Source of the DNA: Halorientalis pallida
GTDB taxonomy: Archaea > Halobacteriota > Halobacteria > Halobacteriales > Haloarculaceae
Reading direction: 5' to 3'
Assembly: GCF_004118325.1 (NCBI RefSeq)
Contig: NZ_RDFA01000002.1
Coordinates: 62,001-126,000 of the forward strand
DNA: 64,000 nucleotides
In this document: positions 14,415 to 23,088 of the stretch, one piece after another
How positions within the stretch are numbered: position 1 is the stretch's first letter
Layout of the letters: the number at the start of each line of letters is the position of its first letter
Notes under the pieces: generated by a model
Database searches by the model: none
The model's input: the letters and a program-made list of their open reading frames with translations, nothing else
What the model was told of the DNA's origin: nothing
Translations under genes and position numbers: made by a program

Positions 14415-15889
14415 CCGTTCCAGGTGGCGTCGCCGTCCGACTGGTCGGCGGGCTCGGCGATTCCGGTCAGGAGTCCCTGGTAGCCGGAGAGTGGGTCACC
14501 GACTCGTACCCCGGCATCCGAATCGATCGACAGTGTGCGAAGGGCGTTCTCGAAGTCGCCGTACCGCTTTTTCAGGACGCCGATGGCTTTCTCCAGGTGG
14601 CCGTCGGTTTCGAGGTACCGCAGGAAGATGATGTTGTCCGCCAGATAGCTGATCTGGTGTGCCGTCGGCGAGAATTCACCCGTCACGTACTGGACTTCTT
14701 CGGTCAGGACGACGGTCACACCCATTCGTTTGAGATATCGGCAGAACGCGTGCAGTTCCCGCGTCAGGGCCGCCGCCGAATCGTCGCCACGCAACCCCTG
14801 TCGATAGCCCACGATACCGTCGAGCATGACGAACTCGACGTCGCGGGTTTCGACCGCGTCCCTGACGTGTGCGGCGAACTCGTCCGGACTCCTGGTGAGG
14901 GCCTCGACCGCTTCGATCTCGAGGGTGCCGGCCTCGACGAGTGACTCGAGGTCCATCCCCAGTTTGGTCGCACGGTACAGGTAATCCGAGCGGAGTTCCT
15001 CGAAGAGGTAGACGAGTCCACGCTGTCCACGCTCGGCGGCCGCCTGCAGGAACTGTGACCCGGTCGTCGTCTTCCCGACACCGGACGGGCCGGAGATGAC
15101 CGTCACGGACCCGCGCTCGATGCCGCCGTGGAGTAACTCGTCGAGTTCGGGGACGTCCGAGGGGACCTGCGCCCGGTCGTGCTCCCGGTGGTGATCGTCC
15201 GGGACGAGTTTCGGATACACCTGCGCTCCGGTGTCGGCGTCGATACGGAAGGTGTGGATTCCGGACGCGAACGCTGACCCTCGGTATTTGCTCACTTCGA
15301 GTGTTCGTCGGTCGGTCGTTCGCTGGAGTTCGAGGACGGTGTTTCCGAGAAACTGGAGGTCGTCGTCGCCGGCGTCGTCGGGCGACTGGGCGGTACAGAC
15401 TGTCGTGACGCCGCGGTCGGTGAGGGCGTTGAACAGCGAGGAGACCTTCTGCCGGAACTGGAAGTCGTCGGGCAGGAGCGATCGGAGTTCCGAGAGCGGG
15501 TCGACGACGAGCCGATCGACGTCACTCGTTTCGAGTTCCGACGCGATCTGTTCCAGGAGGTCGTCACCGTCGACCTCCGCAGTCGGAAACACCGTGTAGG
15601 AGTCGTCACTGAAGAACGCCTCGCCCTTCGGGCTGAGATCCAGCATGCCGACGTTCGAGAGGTCGATACCCAGCGCCTCGGCGTTGCGTCGTAGCGCCTG
15701 TTCGCGCTCCTCGAACCCGACGTACAGACCGTTCCCGCCGGCCGCGAGGAACTGGAGGGCGAGGATCGTCTTCCCCGCTCCCGGCCCGCCGTACACGATA
15801 GTCGTGTGCCCCTTCGGAACGCCGCCGTGGAGGATACGATCCAGACCGGACGTTCCGGACGTGATTTTCGAGAGACTATCTGTGCCCAT
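14411..15889 (-). CDS. KaiC-like protein with two RecA-type ATPase domains
   Basis: A 492-residue circadian-clock-family ATPase. Domain 1 has Walker A GGPGAGKT (34-41) and the catalytic Glu pair FEE (60-61). Domain 2 has GPSGVGKT (267-274) and FEE (297-298). The C-terminus follows KaiC closely. Where cyanobacterial KaiC has its Ser-Thr autophosphorylation pair, this protein has Ser414-Tyr415 (QISYLADNI), so only the Ser is kept. No kaiA or kaiB is present. ATG 15889 fits a leaderless transcript from the box at 15911-15920. The gene overlaps the LOV kinase by 4 bp, so the two products very likely act together in a light or redox response. Role inferred. Confidence 0.9.
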   Translation of the reverse strand: MGTDSLSKITSGTSGLDRILHGGVPKGHTTIVYGGPGAGKTILALQFLAAGGNGLYVGFEEREQALRRNAEALGIDLSNVGMLDLSPKGEAFFSDDSYTVFPTAEVDGDDLLEQIASELETSDVDRLVVDPLSELRSLLPDDFQFRQKVSSLFNALTDRGVTTVCTAQSPDDAGDDDLQFLGNTVLELQRTTDRRTLEVSKYRGSAFASGIHTFRIDADTGAQVYPKLVPDDHHREHDRAQVPSDVPELDELLHGGIERGSVTVISGPSGVGKTTTGSQFLQAAAERGQRGLVYLFEELRSDYLYRATKLGMDLESLVEAGTLEIEAVEALTRSPDEFAAHVRDAVETRDVEFVMLDGIVGYRQGLRGDDSAAALTRELHAFCRYLKRMGVTVVLTEEVQYVTGEFSPTAHQISYLADNIIFLRYLETDGHLEKAIGVLKKRYGDFENALRTLSIDSDAGVRVGDPLSGYQGLLTGIAEPADQSDGDATWNG

Positions 15890-15910
15890 GGCCACCACCG
15901 AGGAGTCCGG

Positions 15911-15920
15911 CTATGATAAA
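15911..15920 (-). promoter_or_regulatory. TATA-like box for the KaiC-like/LOV kinase operon
   Basis: The minus strand reads TTTATCATAG centred about 28 nt before the ATG at 15889, fitting a leaderless bicistronic transcript. Confidence 0.55.
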
Positions 15921-16262
15921 GGGACAGTCGAGTGTCATTACGGCTGAAAGACAGGGAATTGTGAAACGTTTCGGGAACGGCGATCCGGCGGTATCGAGCG
16001 TTCCGGCTACATCGGGATCCCGTCCGTCGAAACCCGCAGTGTGAGAGCGCTGGCGCGCCCACCGAAAATGTAAATAATACAATAAATTGAACGGAATGTC
16101 AGTATCGGTAACCGAGTTCGCGTGGGGTGTGTCGAGACTCGCAGGAGTTCGGGTTCGGTCCGCCGATCGACCCCGTCCCGGAGGACCGGAGGCGGGCCGG
16201 CCCCGTGTCGGTGTCGGTGGCGCGGGCGGTGCCGGGCAGGGCGACGCCTGGCCGAGGGCAGA
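15921..16262. other. intergenic stretch without a gene
   Basis: About 340 bp between the KaiC-like promoter and the dabA stop. I see no coding region with haloarchaeal character. An AT-rich tract at about 16067-16100 stands out and may act as the dabA terminator region or an unassigned promoter. Confidence 0.5.
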
Positions 16263-18692
16263 TCAGTCGTCGGCTGCCACGCTCTCGGGTGCCGATTCGG
16301 CCTCGGTCAGCGTCGGTTCGGTCGCGTCCATCGGCACCCACGTCAGGTCGCCGTCGTAGTGGAACGCGCGGTGGTCCTGTTCGGGATCGACGACGGTCAG
16401 CGAGAGCCAGCCGTTGTCGAGCAGTTCGGCCACGGTCTCGTGGTCGGCGAGGATCTCGGTGACGCGCGCGACCGGCGCGTGGATCACGGTCGAGAGGCGC
16501 AGGGGTTGGTGGTAGGGCTCGTCGTCGGCGGCCATGAGCGACTGGAGCGGAAGGCCGGTCATGAGGTCGCCCCCGTTGCCCTGGTAGACGCCGACGTTGC
16601 CGACGGGGTTGTGGGTGACCTTCGACCCGCTGCCGTAGACGCCGGTGTCGACGGTCGCGAAGTAGTACTGGGTGTTGATCCACTGCGTGACGACCATGGG
16701 CCCGGTCACGATGGCTTCGAGCGCGTCGCCGTCGGCGTCGGTCGACCAGTCGTAAGAGTGGAGGAACGACCGGCCGTCCAGATCGAGGTTCGCGGTGAGG
16801 TCGCGCGGGCCAACGACGAAGCCGGCGTTGCCGGCCAGTCCCCACTCGGGGCGGGTCTCGGCCCAGTCGGCGGCGCGGCGCTCGGTCTCGCGGACGCCGG
16901 CGTCCTCGTCCGCGCCCATGTCTGCGGCGCGCTCGGCGGCCGCGCCGGCGCGGGCCGTCTCGAGGTCGGCCCGGAGCTGGTCGAGGTCGTCCGCGTGGCT
17001 CTCGGGAACCGGCCCGTCGAACAGGTCGATCTCGTCGGTCGTCGTGTTGTGTTCGCCGGCGACGAAGACGGTGTCCTCGGGGACGTCGTGGCCGCGCTCG
17101 CGGAGTTCGGCTCTGACGTCCGCGTCGTTACAGATAGCCGCGAGGACGCGGGCGTTCGGGCCGCCGGGGTTGCCGGCACAGGCCCCGCAGTCCAGACTCG
17201 AGTCGTACGGGTTGTTCGCGGTCTCACTGGCGTGACCGGCGAAGACGACGAGGCGGGCGAACTGCTCCCAGCCCATCAACTCGAAGGCCGTCGCGGCGTA
17301 CTCGACCTTCTCGTCGAGCGTGAGCCCCTCCCGAATCTCGGTCACGGCGTCGGGGTTGTAGTCGACGGAGGGTTCACAGAACTCGTGGTCGTCGGGGACG
17401 CGCTCGTCGGCCGCGTCGTGGGCGTCGTAGACGCGGCCGGGCAGGAGCGTCCGGGCGGCCAGTGCCAGCCCGTAGCCACTGCCCGCGCTCTCAACGTAGC
17501 TGAACGCGGTCGCGGCGTTGGATTTGAGCGATTTCACCAGTTCGCCGCCCGCCTCGCTCACGCTCGACCAGCGGTCGTACGCCGCTTGCTCGCCGGCGTC
17601 GGCGGTCGGACGGTCGGTGATGCGGTGCTGGGCGTCGAGGATGGGCGGGCAGGCGTCGACGCTCACGTCGGCGTCGTAGCCCTCGTAGCGCATCGGGATG
17701 CCGAAGAAGCCGGCGTAGCCGTGAGTCTCGTAGTCGCCCGCGGCCTCGACGTGGCGGCGGACGATCTCCGAGCGCGTGTCGATACAGAACACGAACTGGG
17801 CGTCGGGGCGGCCGTCGTCGTCGGCCTCGGCGGCCGCGGCACTGCCGTCGGCCACGGCGTCGACCAGTTCCGAGCGGTAGCTGGCCTCCCAGGCGGCGAG
17901 ACAGACCTCTTCGAGCGGGACCGCGTCGTCGTCGGTCACCTCGGCATCGGTCGACGGCTCCGCGGGCTGGATCGACGCGTCGAACAGGTCGGCCAGCGTG
18001 AGGCGGACCGCGAGGTACCCCGCCAGCGTGATCGGGTACGTCGACTGCCAGGCACCGTCGTCCGCGGCGCGTTGCTTGATGAACCCGGTCCAGCCCGGGA
18101 GCGCGGTGAGATGGTGCTCGAAGATCGACGGCCACTCGTCTCTCGGGTGGTCGTCGAGTGCGCGCTCGATGGCGGCGGCGGGGGCCGCGGGCCACGCGTC
18201 GGCGGACCCGTCGGGGATGTCGCCGTCGTGGGGGGCGACCGACCGGACGGCGGCGTAGAAGCCCTGCTCGCGGTCGGGCATCGACCAGGTGGCAGTCCCC
18301 TGGTCCAGGAAGGCCGCGAGCCACTTCGTCAGGACGGCGTCGACGCGATCCGCGGGCGTCTCGGCCGTCTCGACGCCCGGCGTGGAGTCGGCGGTGGCTT
18401 CCAGCCGGTCGAGGAGCGCCTCGGGGTCGGCGTCGGAGCCGTGTTCGTCGAGTTTTCCGGCCAGCACGTCGGGGTCGATCCGTCCCGTCTCCCACGCCCG
18501 GCGGAACACGGCGGGGCTCGGGTAGCCGTCGCCGCCGAGCAGGTCTTCGGCCTGCGCGACGGCCTCGTGGAACGGGCGGTCCTCGAACCCGGCGAGGGGG
18601 TTGGCCGTCACGAACGAGTGGAGCGGCCAAACCGAGCCGACGCTGTCTGCTGCCTGTTCGATGCTCTCGGATATCGCTGAGTCAGTATTCAT
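16263..18692 (-). CDS. dabA: DabA, inorganic carbon uptake subunit (DUF2309)
   Basis: An 809-residue member of the carbonic-anhydrase-like DUF2309 family. With the membrane partner DabB it is thought to hydrate CO2 on the cytosolic side, trapping bicarbonate. The zinc ligands are present: Cys303 and Asp305 in CIDTRSE, His487 in GHASETANN and Cys502 in DCGACAG. The His-Cys distance of 15 matches that known in DabA. The N-terminus WPLHSFVTANPLAGF is also typical. It is preceded by dabB, overlapping its end by 11 bp, so the two are coupled. The length is in the family range. Confidence 0.93.
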   Translation of the reverse strand: MNTDSAISESIEQAADSVGSVWPLHSFVTANPLAGFEDRPFHEAVAQAEDLLGGDGYPSPAVFRRAWETGRIDPDVLAGKLDEHGSDADPEALLDRLEATADSTPGVETAETPADRVDAVLTKWLAAFLDQGTATWSMPDREQGFYAAVRSVAPHDGDIPDGSADAWPAAPAAAIERALDDHPRDEWPSIFEHHLTALPGWTGFIKQRAADDGAWQSTYPITLAGYLAVRLTLADLFDASIQPAEPSTDAEVTDDDAVPLEEVCLAAWEASYRSELVDAVADGSAAAAEADDDGRPDAQFVFCIDTRSEIVRRHVEAAGDYETHGYAGFFGIPMRYEGYDADVSVDACPPILDAQHRITDRPTADAGEQAAYDRWSSVSEAGGELVKSLKSNAATAFSYVESAGSGYGLALAARTLLPGRVYDAHDAADERVPDDHEFCEPSVDYNPDAVTEIREGLTLDEKVEYAATAFELMGWEQFARLVVFAGHASETANNPYDSSLDCGACAGNPGGPNARVLAAICNDADVRAELRERGHDVPEDTVFVAGEHNTTTDEIDLFDGPVPESHADDLDQLRADLETARAGAAAERAADMGADEDAGVRETERRAADWAETRPEWGLAGNAGFVVGPRDLTANLDLDGRSFLHSYDWSTDADGDALEAIVTGPMVVTQWINTQYYFATVDTGVYGSGSKVTHNPVGNVGVYQGNGGDLMTGLPLQSLMAADDEPYHQPLRLSTVIHAPVARVTEILADHETVAELLDNGWLSLTVVDPEQDHRAFHYDGDLTWVPMDATEPTLTEAESAPESVAADD

Positions 18693-20166
18693 TGTAGTCC
18701 TCCGTGGCGGTCAGTACGGTTTCGGTCGCGGGCTGTGAGGCGTTGATCAGCGCCACGTAGAGGCGACGGCTCCGCCGATAGGCACCCGTCTCGATGGCCA
18801 CGTAGGCCGCCAGGAAGGCGACCGCGACGAGACCGTGGACCAGCGTCAGGTCGGCCGGTGCCGTCACGAGCGGGACGCCTGACAGGACCGCGGTGACCGC
18901 GGTGTAGACGCCCGCGTAGACGGCGATGGCGGGCAGGAAGACCAGCGGAACGACGCCGTACCGGATTCCGACTGGGAGGTCGGTGTTCCGGACCACGGTC
19001 CAGGTGGCGTGCAGCGTCGTCAGCGAGATCAGGCCCGTCAGCAAGAGCCCGCTATCGAGGTGGGTCCCCTTCCCGGTGAGGAGGGCGAACAGGGCACCGC
19101 CGGCGACGGCCGTGAGGGGCGTCACGGCACCGCCGACGAAGGTCGCCGTCCCGGGCTCGGATTTCTCCGGGCTGGTGTGTTCGACCTGTTCACCGGCCGA
19201 GAGGAACAGGTAGGCCTTGTAGAACCCGTGAAGGATCAGGTGGGCGATGGCGGCTCCGAAGAAGCCGAGGCCGGCCTGGGCGATCATGAAGCCCATCTGC
19301 CCGGTCGTCGAACAGCCGAGTTTGCGTTTCACGTCGGTCTGGACGGCCTTGAGGAGTTTCCCCAGCAGTGCGCTGGTCGCGCCGACGACCACGACCAGGA
19401 GCATGAACGTCGCGTCGACCGTGACGACGGGGGCGAAACGGAGCAGGAGGATGCCGCCCGCGTTGACGAACCCGGCGTGCATCAGCGCCGAGGCCGGCGT
19501 CGGCGCGGTCATCGAGGAGAGCAACCAGGTGTGGAACGGGATCAGCGCCGACTGGACCATCGCGGCCAGGAGGAGCAGCCCCGCGGCCACGAGCAGGATC
19601 GGCGTCGAGACAGTGTCGACGGCAGTCGAGATGCCCGAGACGGTCGTCGCGCCCGTCCCCCAGGACAGCGTCGCGAGCGCGGCACCGAGGAGCAGGCTAC
19701 TGGCGACGAAGTACCGGCGGGCGAGCGCCGCGGCGGCCTGGGCCTGTGGCCAGCCACGGACGGTCCCGATCAGGTCGGCCATCACCAGCCCCATCGCCAG
19801 CCACGCGGCCCCGAACAGGGCGACGTGGTCGGCAGCGACCAGCACCATCACGGAAAGCGTGAACCCGAACAGGCGCGTGAAAAAGCGCGTGAGGTGTTCG
19901 CTACCGGCCATGTAGCGCCGCGAGTAACTGTGGACGATACCGCTGAAGAAGGTGACCACGACCCACAGCAGGACGGTCAACCCGTCGACGGCCACCAGTC
20001 CGGGAATCTCCCAGCTCCCACCCGTCAGCTGTCGCGCGACGAGCGCACCCAGGCTCGCGACGAACAGTGCCCACACGAGTCGCGTGAACACCGCCGGTGC
20101 GAGCGGCGTCGACGTCGACGTGTTCGGGAGCGGTCCCACCGTTTTCGGCCCGGTCTGTTCTGTCAT
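18682..20166 (-). CDS. dabB: DabB, proton-channel-like membrane subunit (NuoL/MrpA family)
   Basis: A 494-residue integral membrane protein of the complex I antiporter-like family, with about a dozen hydrophobic helices. LIPFHTWLLSSMTAPTPASALMHAGFVNAGG is the hallmark of this family, and KRKLGCSTTGQMGFM follows it. In the Dab system it anchors DabA and probably couples CO2 trapping to the ion gradient. The start is uncertain. ATG 20166 gives MTEQTGPKTV. A GTG at 20244 would add 26 residues and lies about 26 nt after a TATA-like box (20266-20273), as for a leaderless message. Overlaps dabA by 11 bp. Confidence 0.9.
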   Translation of the reverse strand: MTEQTGPKTVGPLPNTSTSTPLAPAVFTRLVWALFVASLGALVARQLTGGSWEIPGLVAVDGLTVLLWVVVTFFSGIVHSYSRRYMAGSEHLTRFFTRLFGFTLSVMVLVAADHVALFGAAWLAMGLVMADLIGTVRGWPQAQAAAALARRYFVASSLLLGAALATLSWGTGATTVSGISTAVDTVSTPILLVAAGLLLLAAMVQSALIPFHTWLLSSMTAPTPASALMHAGFVNAGGILLLRFAPVVTVDATFMLLVVVVGATSALLGKLLKAVQTDVKRKLGCSTTGQMGFMIAQAGLGFFGAAIAHLILHGFYKAYLFLSAGEQVEHTSPEKSEPGTATFVGGAVTPLTAVAGGALFALLTGKGTHLDSGLLLTGLISLTTLHATWTVVRNTDLPVGIRYGVVPLVFLPAIAVYAGVYTAVTAVLSGVPLVTAPADLTLVHGLVAVAFLAAYVAIETGAYRRSRRLYVALINASQPATETVLTATEDYNEY

Positions 20167-20246
20167 CGTTTGCTCTGTGAGCGGCGTCACACCGGTCCAC
20201 CGGGGCCACCGTGACCACCGGCGAACTGATGTCGCCGCCTTCACCC

Positions 20247-20273
20247 ACAGTACGAACGAACTGTGTATTAAAT
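20247..20273 (-). promoter_or_regulatory. TATA-like box and overlapping palindrome of the dabBA operon
   Basis: ATTTAATA on the minus strand (20266-20273) is a good TATA element. Next to it ACAGT (20247-20251) and ACTGT (20260-20264) form an inverted repeat at the place where a repressor would block initiation. Another imperfect dyad, CCATTAT/ATTATGG, lies at about 20308-20326. The remaining gap to 20583 shows no gene. Confidence 0.45.
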
Positions 20274-20583
20274 CCTTCTATACGACCAATTTGTTCTCTC
20301 GGAGGCCCATTATAGAACATTATGGTCTAAATGGTGGTACGCCATCACACGGCACCGTGTGTCGTCGGCGGGACCGCTCAGCGGCCGTTCGACGGTGTCA
20401 GCGGCGGGAATCCGGCGACATCCAGCCTTCCCGGGAGGCCGTCGCGGCCGGGACCCGTCGCGGGCGTGGCTCCGGTTGGCTGGAAAGTTCGGACGAATCG
20501 GTCGCGAGATTTCTATTTCGTTACCGTCTCGTTCGCCAACCCGAGTTAGAAAGCGATATTGTTCAGCCGGACCAGCGGATCGT

Positions 20584-21600
20584 ATGCAACAGTTCGAGGG
20601 GACGGTCGTGGCTGGATCGTCGTTCGAGCCCGTCGAAGGGCGGGTCGTCGTCGAGGACGGCCGGATAACCGCAGTCGAGCGGGAACGCGTCGACGCGACG
20701 GACATCGTCGTGCCGGCGTTCGTCAACGCACACACTCACCTCGGGGACTCGGTGGCCAAGGAGGCGGCCGTCGACCTCGGACTCGAGGCGGCCGTCGCAC
20801 CGCCGGACAGCCTGAAACACCGTCGGCTGGCGGCCGCCGACCGCGACACCCTCGTCACCGCGATGCGCCGCACGCTCCAGTTCATGGCGCAGACGGGGAC
20901 GGCGGCGTGTCTCGACTTCCGCGAGTCCGGACCGGCGGGCGCCCGCGCGCTCCGGGCGGCCGCGGACGGGACTCCGGTCACACCCTTCGTCTTCGGGAGC
21001 GGCCCAGCGAGCGTCCTCGACGTGGCCGACGGCTACGGCGCCAGCGGTGCGAACGACGACGACTTCGAGACCGAGCGGGCGGCCGCCCGGGCGGCGGACG
21101 TTCCGTTCGCCATCCACGCCGGCGAACCGGACGCGACCGACATCCACCCCGCGCTCGACCTCGACCCGGACCTGCTCGTCCACATGGTCCACGCCGAGGA
21201 CGAGCACCTCGAACGGGTCGCCGACCAGGACGTGCCGGTCGCCGTGTGCCCGCGTGCGAACCAGGTGCTGAACGTCGGTCGCCCGCCGATCCGCGATCTG
21301 CTGGACCACACGACGGTCGCGCTCGGGACGGACAACGTGATGCTCAATCCGCCGTCGATGTTCCGCGAGATGGCCGTCACCGCGAAGGCCTTCGACGTGA
21401 CCGCCCGAGAGGTCCTCCGGATGGCGACGGCGGCCGGTGCCGAGGCCGTCGGGCTGAACTGCGGCGTCGTCGAACCGGGCCGGGACGCGGCACTGCTGGT
21501 GCTCGACGGCGAGTCGGACAACCTGGCCGGCACCGCGGACCCGATTCGGGCCGTGGTCCGCCGTGCGTCACCGCTCGACGTGAAACGGGTGGTCCTATGA
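20584..21600 (+). CDS. amidohydrolase-family metal-dependent deaminase/hydrolase
   Basis: A 338-residue amidohydrolase. The metal motif NAHTHLGD follows the usual short beta-sandwich N-terminus (GRVVVEDGRITAVE). FAIHAGEP supplies the next His, VHMVHAEDEH another, and LGTDNVMLNPP the late Asp. This arrangement matches cytosine/guanine-deaminase-like and chlorohydrolase-like enzymes; the substrate cannot be fixed. The C-terminus PGRDAALLVLDGESDNLAG is the second half of the sandwich. ATG 20584 is the first start with family similarity; the frame is open upstream to 20359 but that part is not conserved in type. Its stop interlocks with the stop of the convergent Lrp gene. Confidence 0.87.
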   Translation: MQQFEGTVVAGSSFEPVEGRVVVEDGRITAVERERVDATDIVVPAFVNAHTHLGDSVAKEAAVDLGLEAAVAPPDSLKHRRLAAADRDTLVTAMRRTLQFMAQTGTAACLDFRESGPAGARALRAAADGTPVTPFVFGSGPASVLDVADGYGASGANDDDFETERAAARAADVPFAIHAGEPDATDIHPALDLDPDLLVHMVHAEDEHLERVADQDVPVAVCPRANQVLNVGRPPIRDLLDHTTVALGTDNVMLNPPSMFREMAVTAKAFDVTAREVLRMATAAGAEAVGLNCGVVEPGRDAALLVLDGESDNLAGTADPIRAVVRRASPLDVKRVVL

Positions 21601-22071
21601 GGACTCCGCCTCGGGGTCGAACCCGCCGAAGGGCGTCGTCTCGTGGCTCCGGACGAGAACCTCGTCGGCGACGGTCAGCCCCATCTCCAGCAGTTCCTGG
21701 GCGACCGGCGTGATGTCGTCGTCGGACTCCCCCACGACCGTCACGAGCAGGTTCTGTTCACCCGTGACCAGTTCCTGGACCGACACGACGCCGTCGATGT
21801 CGAGGATCTCGGGGATCTGTTCGCCGCGTTCGGGGATCGAGGCGGTACAGAACAGCAACATCCGGAGCGGGTACCCGGACTTCCCGTAGTCCACGTCGGC
21901 GCTGTACCCCTTGACGATCCCCTCGGACTCCAGGCGCTGGATGCGCTTGCGAACCGTGCTGTCCGAGGTCCCCGTTCGCTCCGCGATGTCCCCCGAGGAC
22001 ATGTTCCGTGCGTCCTCCTGGAGCGCCCGGAGGATCGCCCTGTCCACGTCGTCGGTATCCTCGTCGGCCAT
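21595..22071 (-). CDS. Lrp/AsnC-family transcriptional regulator
   Basis: A 158-residue regulator. The helix-turn-helix lies at about 8-58 (DRAILRALQEDARNMSSGDIAERTGTSDSTVRKRI), and a RAM ligand domain follows (VVSVQELVTGEQNLLVTVV). Family members act as dimers to octamers and often sense amino acids. The start at 22071 is the standard family start. It is convergent with the amidohydrolase: the TAG of this gene and the TGA of the other are adjacent. Confidence 0.9.
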   Translation of the reverse strand: MADEDTDDVDRAILRALQEDARNMSSGDIAERTGTSDSTVRKRIQRLESEGIVKGYSADVDYGKSGYPLRMLLFCTASIPERGEQIPEILDIDGVVSVQELVTGEQNLLVTVVGESDDDITPVAQELLEMGLTVADEVLVRSHETTPFGGFDPEAESS

Positions 22072-22206
22072 GGCGGAATTTGGCCCGTCTCCGTCAAAGG
22101 AACTTCGGCTGTACGGAGACCGCTCGCGGTCCCGACGCCCGAACTCGCCCGAACGCACAAGTCGCGGCGACTGGTAGTGACGCCAGGCCGACGCTGGCGT
22201 CGAACC

Positions 22207-22956
22207 ATGGATTCCGAACTGGACTTCGAGGAGGCGTTCGAGCTCGAACGGGAGTTGCGGGCCGTCGAGCGGGCGCTCCACGACCAGCGGACGGAGCTCC
22301 AAACGGAGTTGACGGCGGCGTTCAGGCGGGCCAACGCCGACACGCTCCACGACGCCGACCAGCGAGATTATCCCCTCAGCAGGCCGGAGAAACGCGCCGT
22401 CAGGCGGGAGACGGCGGGCCCGGTCAGGTTCCTCCCGGAGTGGGAAGACGCCTACCGCGAACTGGCCGACGACCAGCGGACGGCGCGGGAGCGCCTGACC
22501 GCCTTCCACCGCGACGTGTTCACCGCGCTCGCCGCGGACGCACCGTACACCGTGACCGCAGAGCCCGGCGGGACGAGCCTCGACCGACCGTACCTCGACG
22601 TGCGCGCCCGGGACGGCGACGGCGTCGTCGTGCTGGCGGTCGACAACCCCGTGACGGAGGGCTACGCCTACCGGACGACCGACGAGTACACCGAGCAGGA
22701 CGTGGAGAACGCGCTCCGCCTCCACGAGAGCCTGCCGGACATCGACATCGAACGGTTCGGCTTCGTGACCCACGACACCGCCCTGGTGGGTGACATCGAC
22801 GCCGACACGACCGAGCCCGAGCGCATCCGCGCCCACGTCCGCGTCGAGATCCTGGAGGGGCTAGACGCCGTCGACTACGAGTACGTCGAGACCGACGGGA
22901 GTCCCATCCTGGCGTTCCTCGAGACTGTCGACGAACGGGGGCTGGACGAAGACTGA
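22207..22956 (+). CDS. conserved haloarchaeal hypothetical protein
   Basis: A 249-residue acidic soluble protein that I do not recognise. The first 100 residues are strongly helical with heptad-like Leu/Glu/Arg (EEAFELERELRAVERALHDQ), so a coiled coil is likely. The second half is alpha/beta (VVVLAVDNPVTEGYAYRTTDEY, ERFGFVTHDTAL, RAHVRVEILEGL). No signal peptide or metal motif. ATG 22207 is the first codon with typical composition. Confidence 0.7.
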   Translation: MDSELDFEEAFELERELRAVERALHDQRTELQTELTAAFRRANADTLHDADQRDYPLSRPEKRAVRRETAGPVRFLPEWEDAYRELADDQRTARERLTAFHRDVFTALAADAPYTVTAEPGGTSLDRPYLDVRARDGDGVVVLAVDNPVTEGYAYRTTDEYTEQDVENALRLHESLPDIDIERFGFVTHDTALVGDIDADTTEPERIRAHVRVEILEGLDAVDYEYVETDGSPILAFLETVDERGLDED

Positions 22957-23088
22957 ACCGCGCCCACGCACGGGGCGTCGCTGAAGCCCCAGCAGGTGGG
23001 TGACCGGGACCGGCGACCGCCCGCCAGCGAGACGGTATCGACAGGCTTGTTACACCATGGCAGGAAGTCCTGCGTCAGTATCCAAGAG

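Noticed and set aside
16122-18680. 852-codon plus-strand frame opposite dabA
   Set aside because: Val/Gly/Arg-rich antisense translation with no motif; DabA on the other strand has all zinc ligands.
19009-20214. 401-codon plus-strand frame opposite dabB
   Set aside because: Arg/Gly/Asp-rich shadow of a membrane protein gene.
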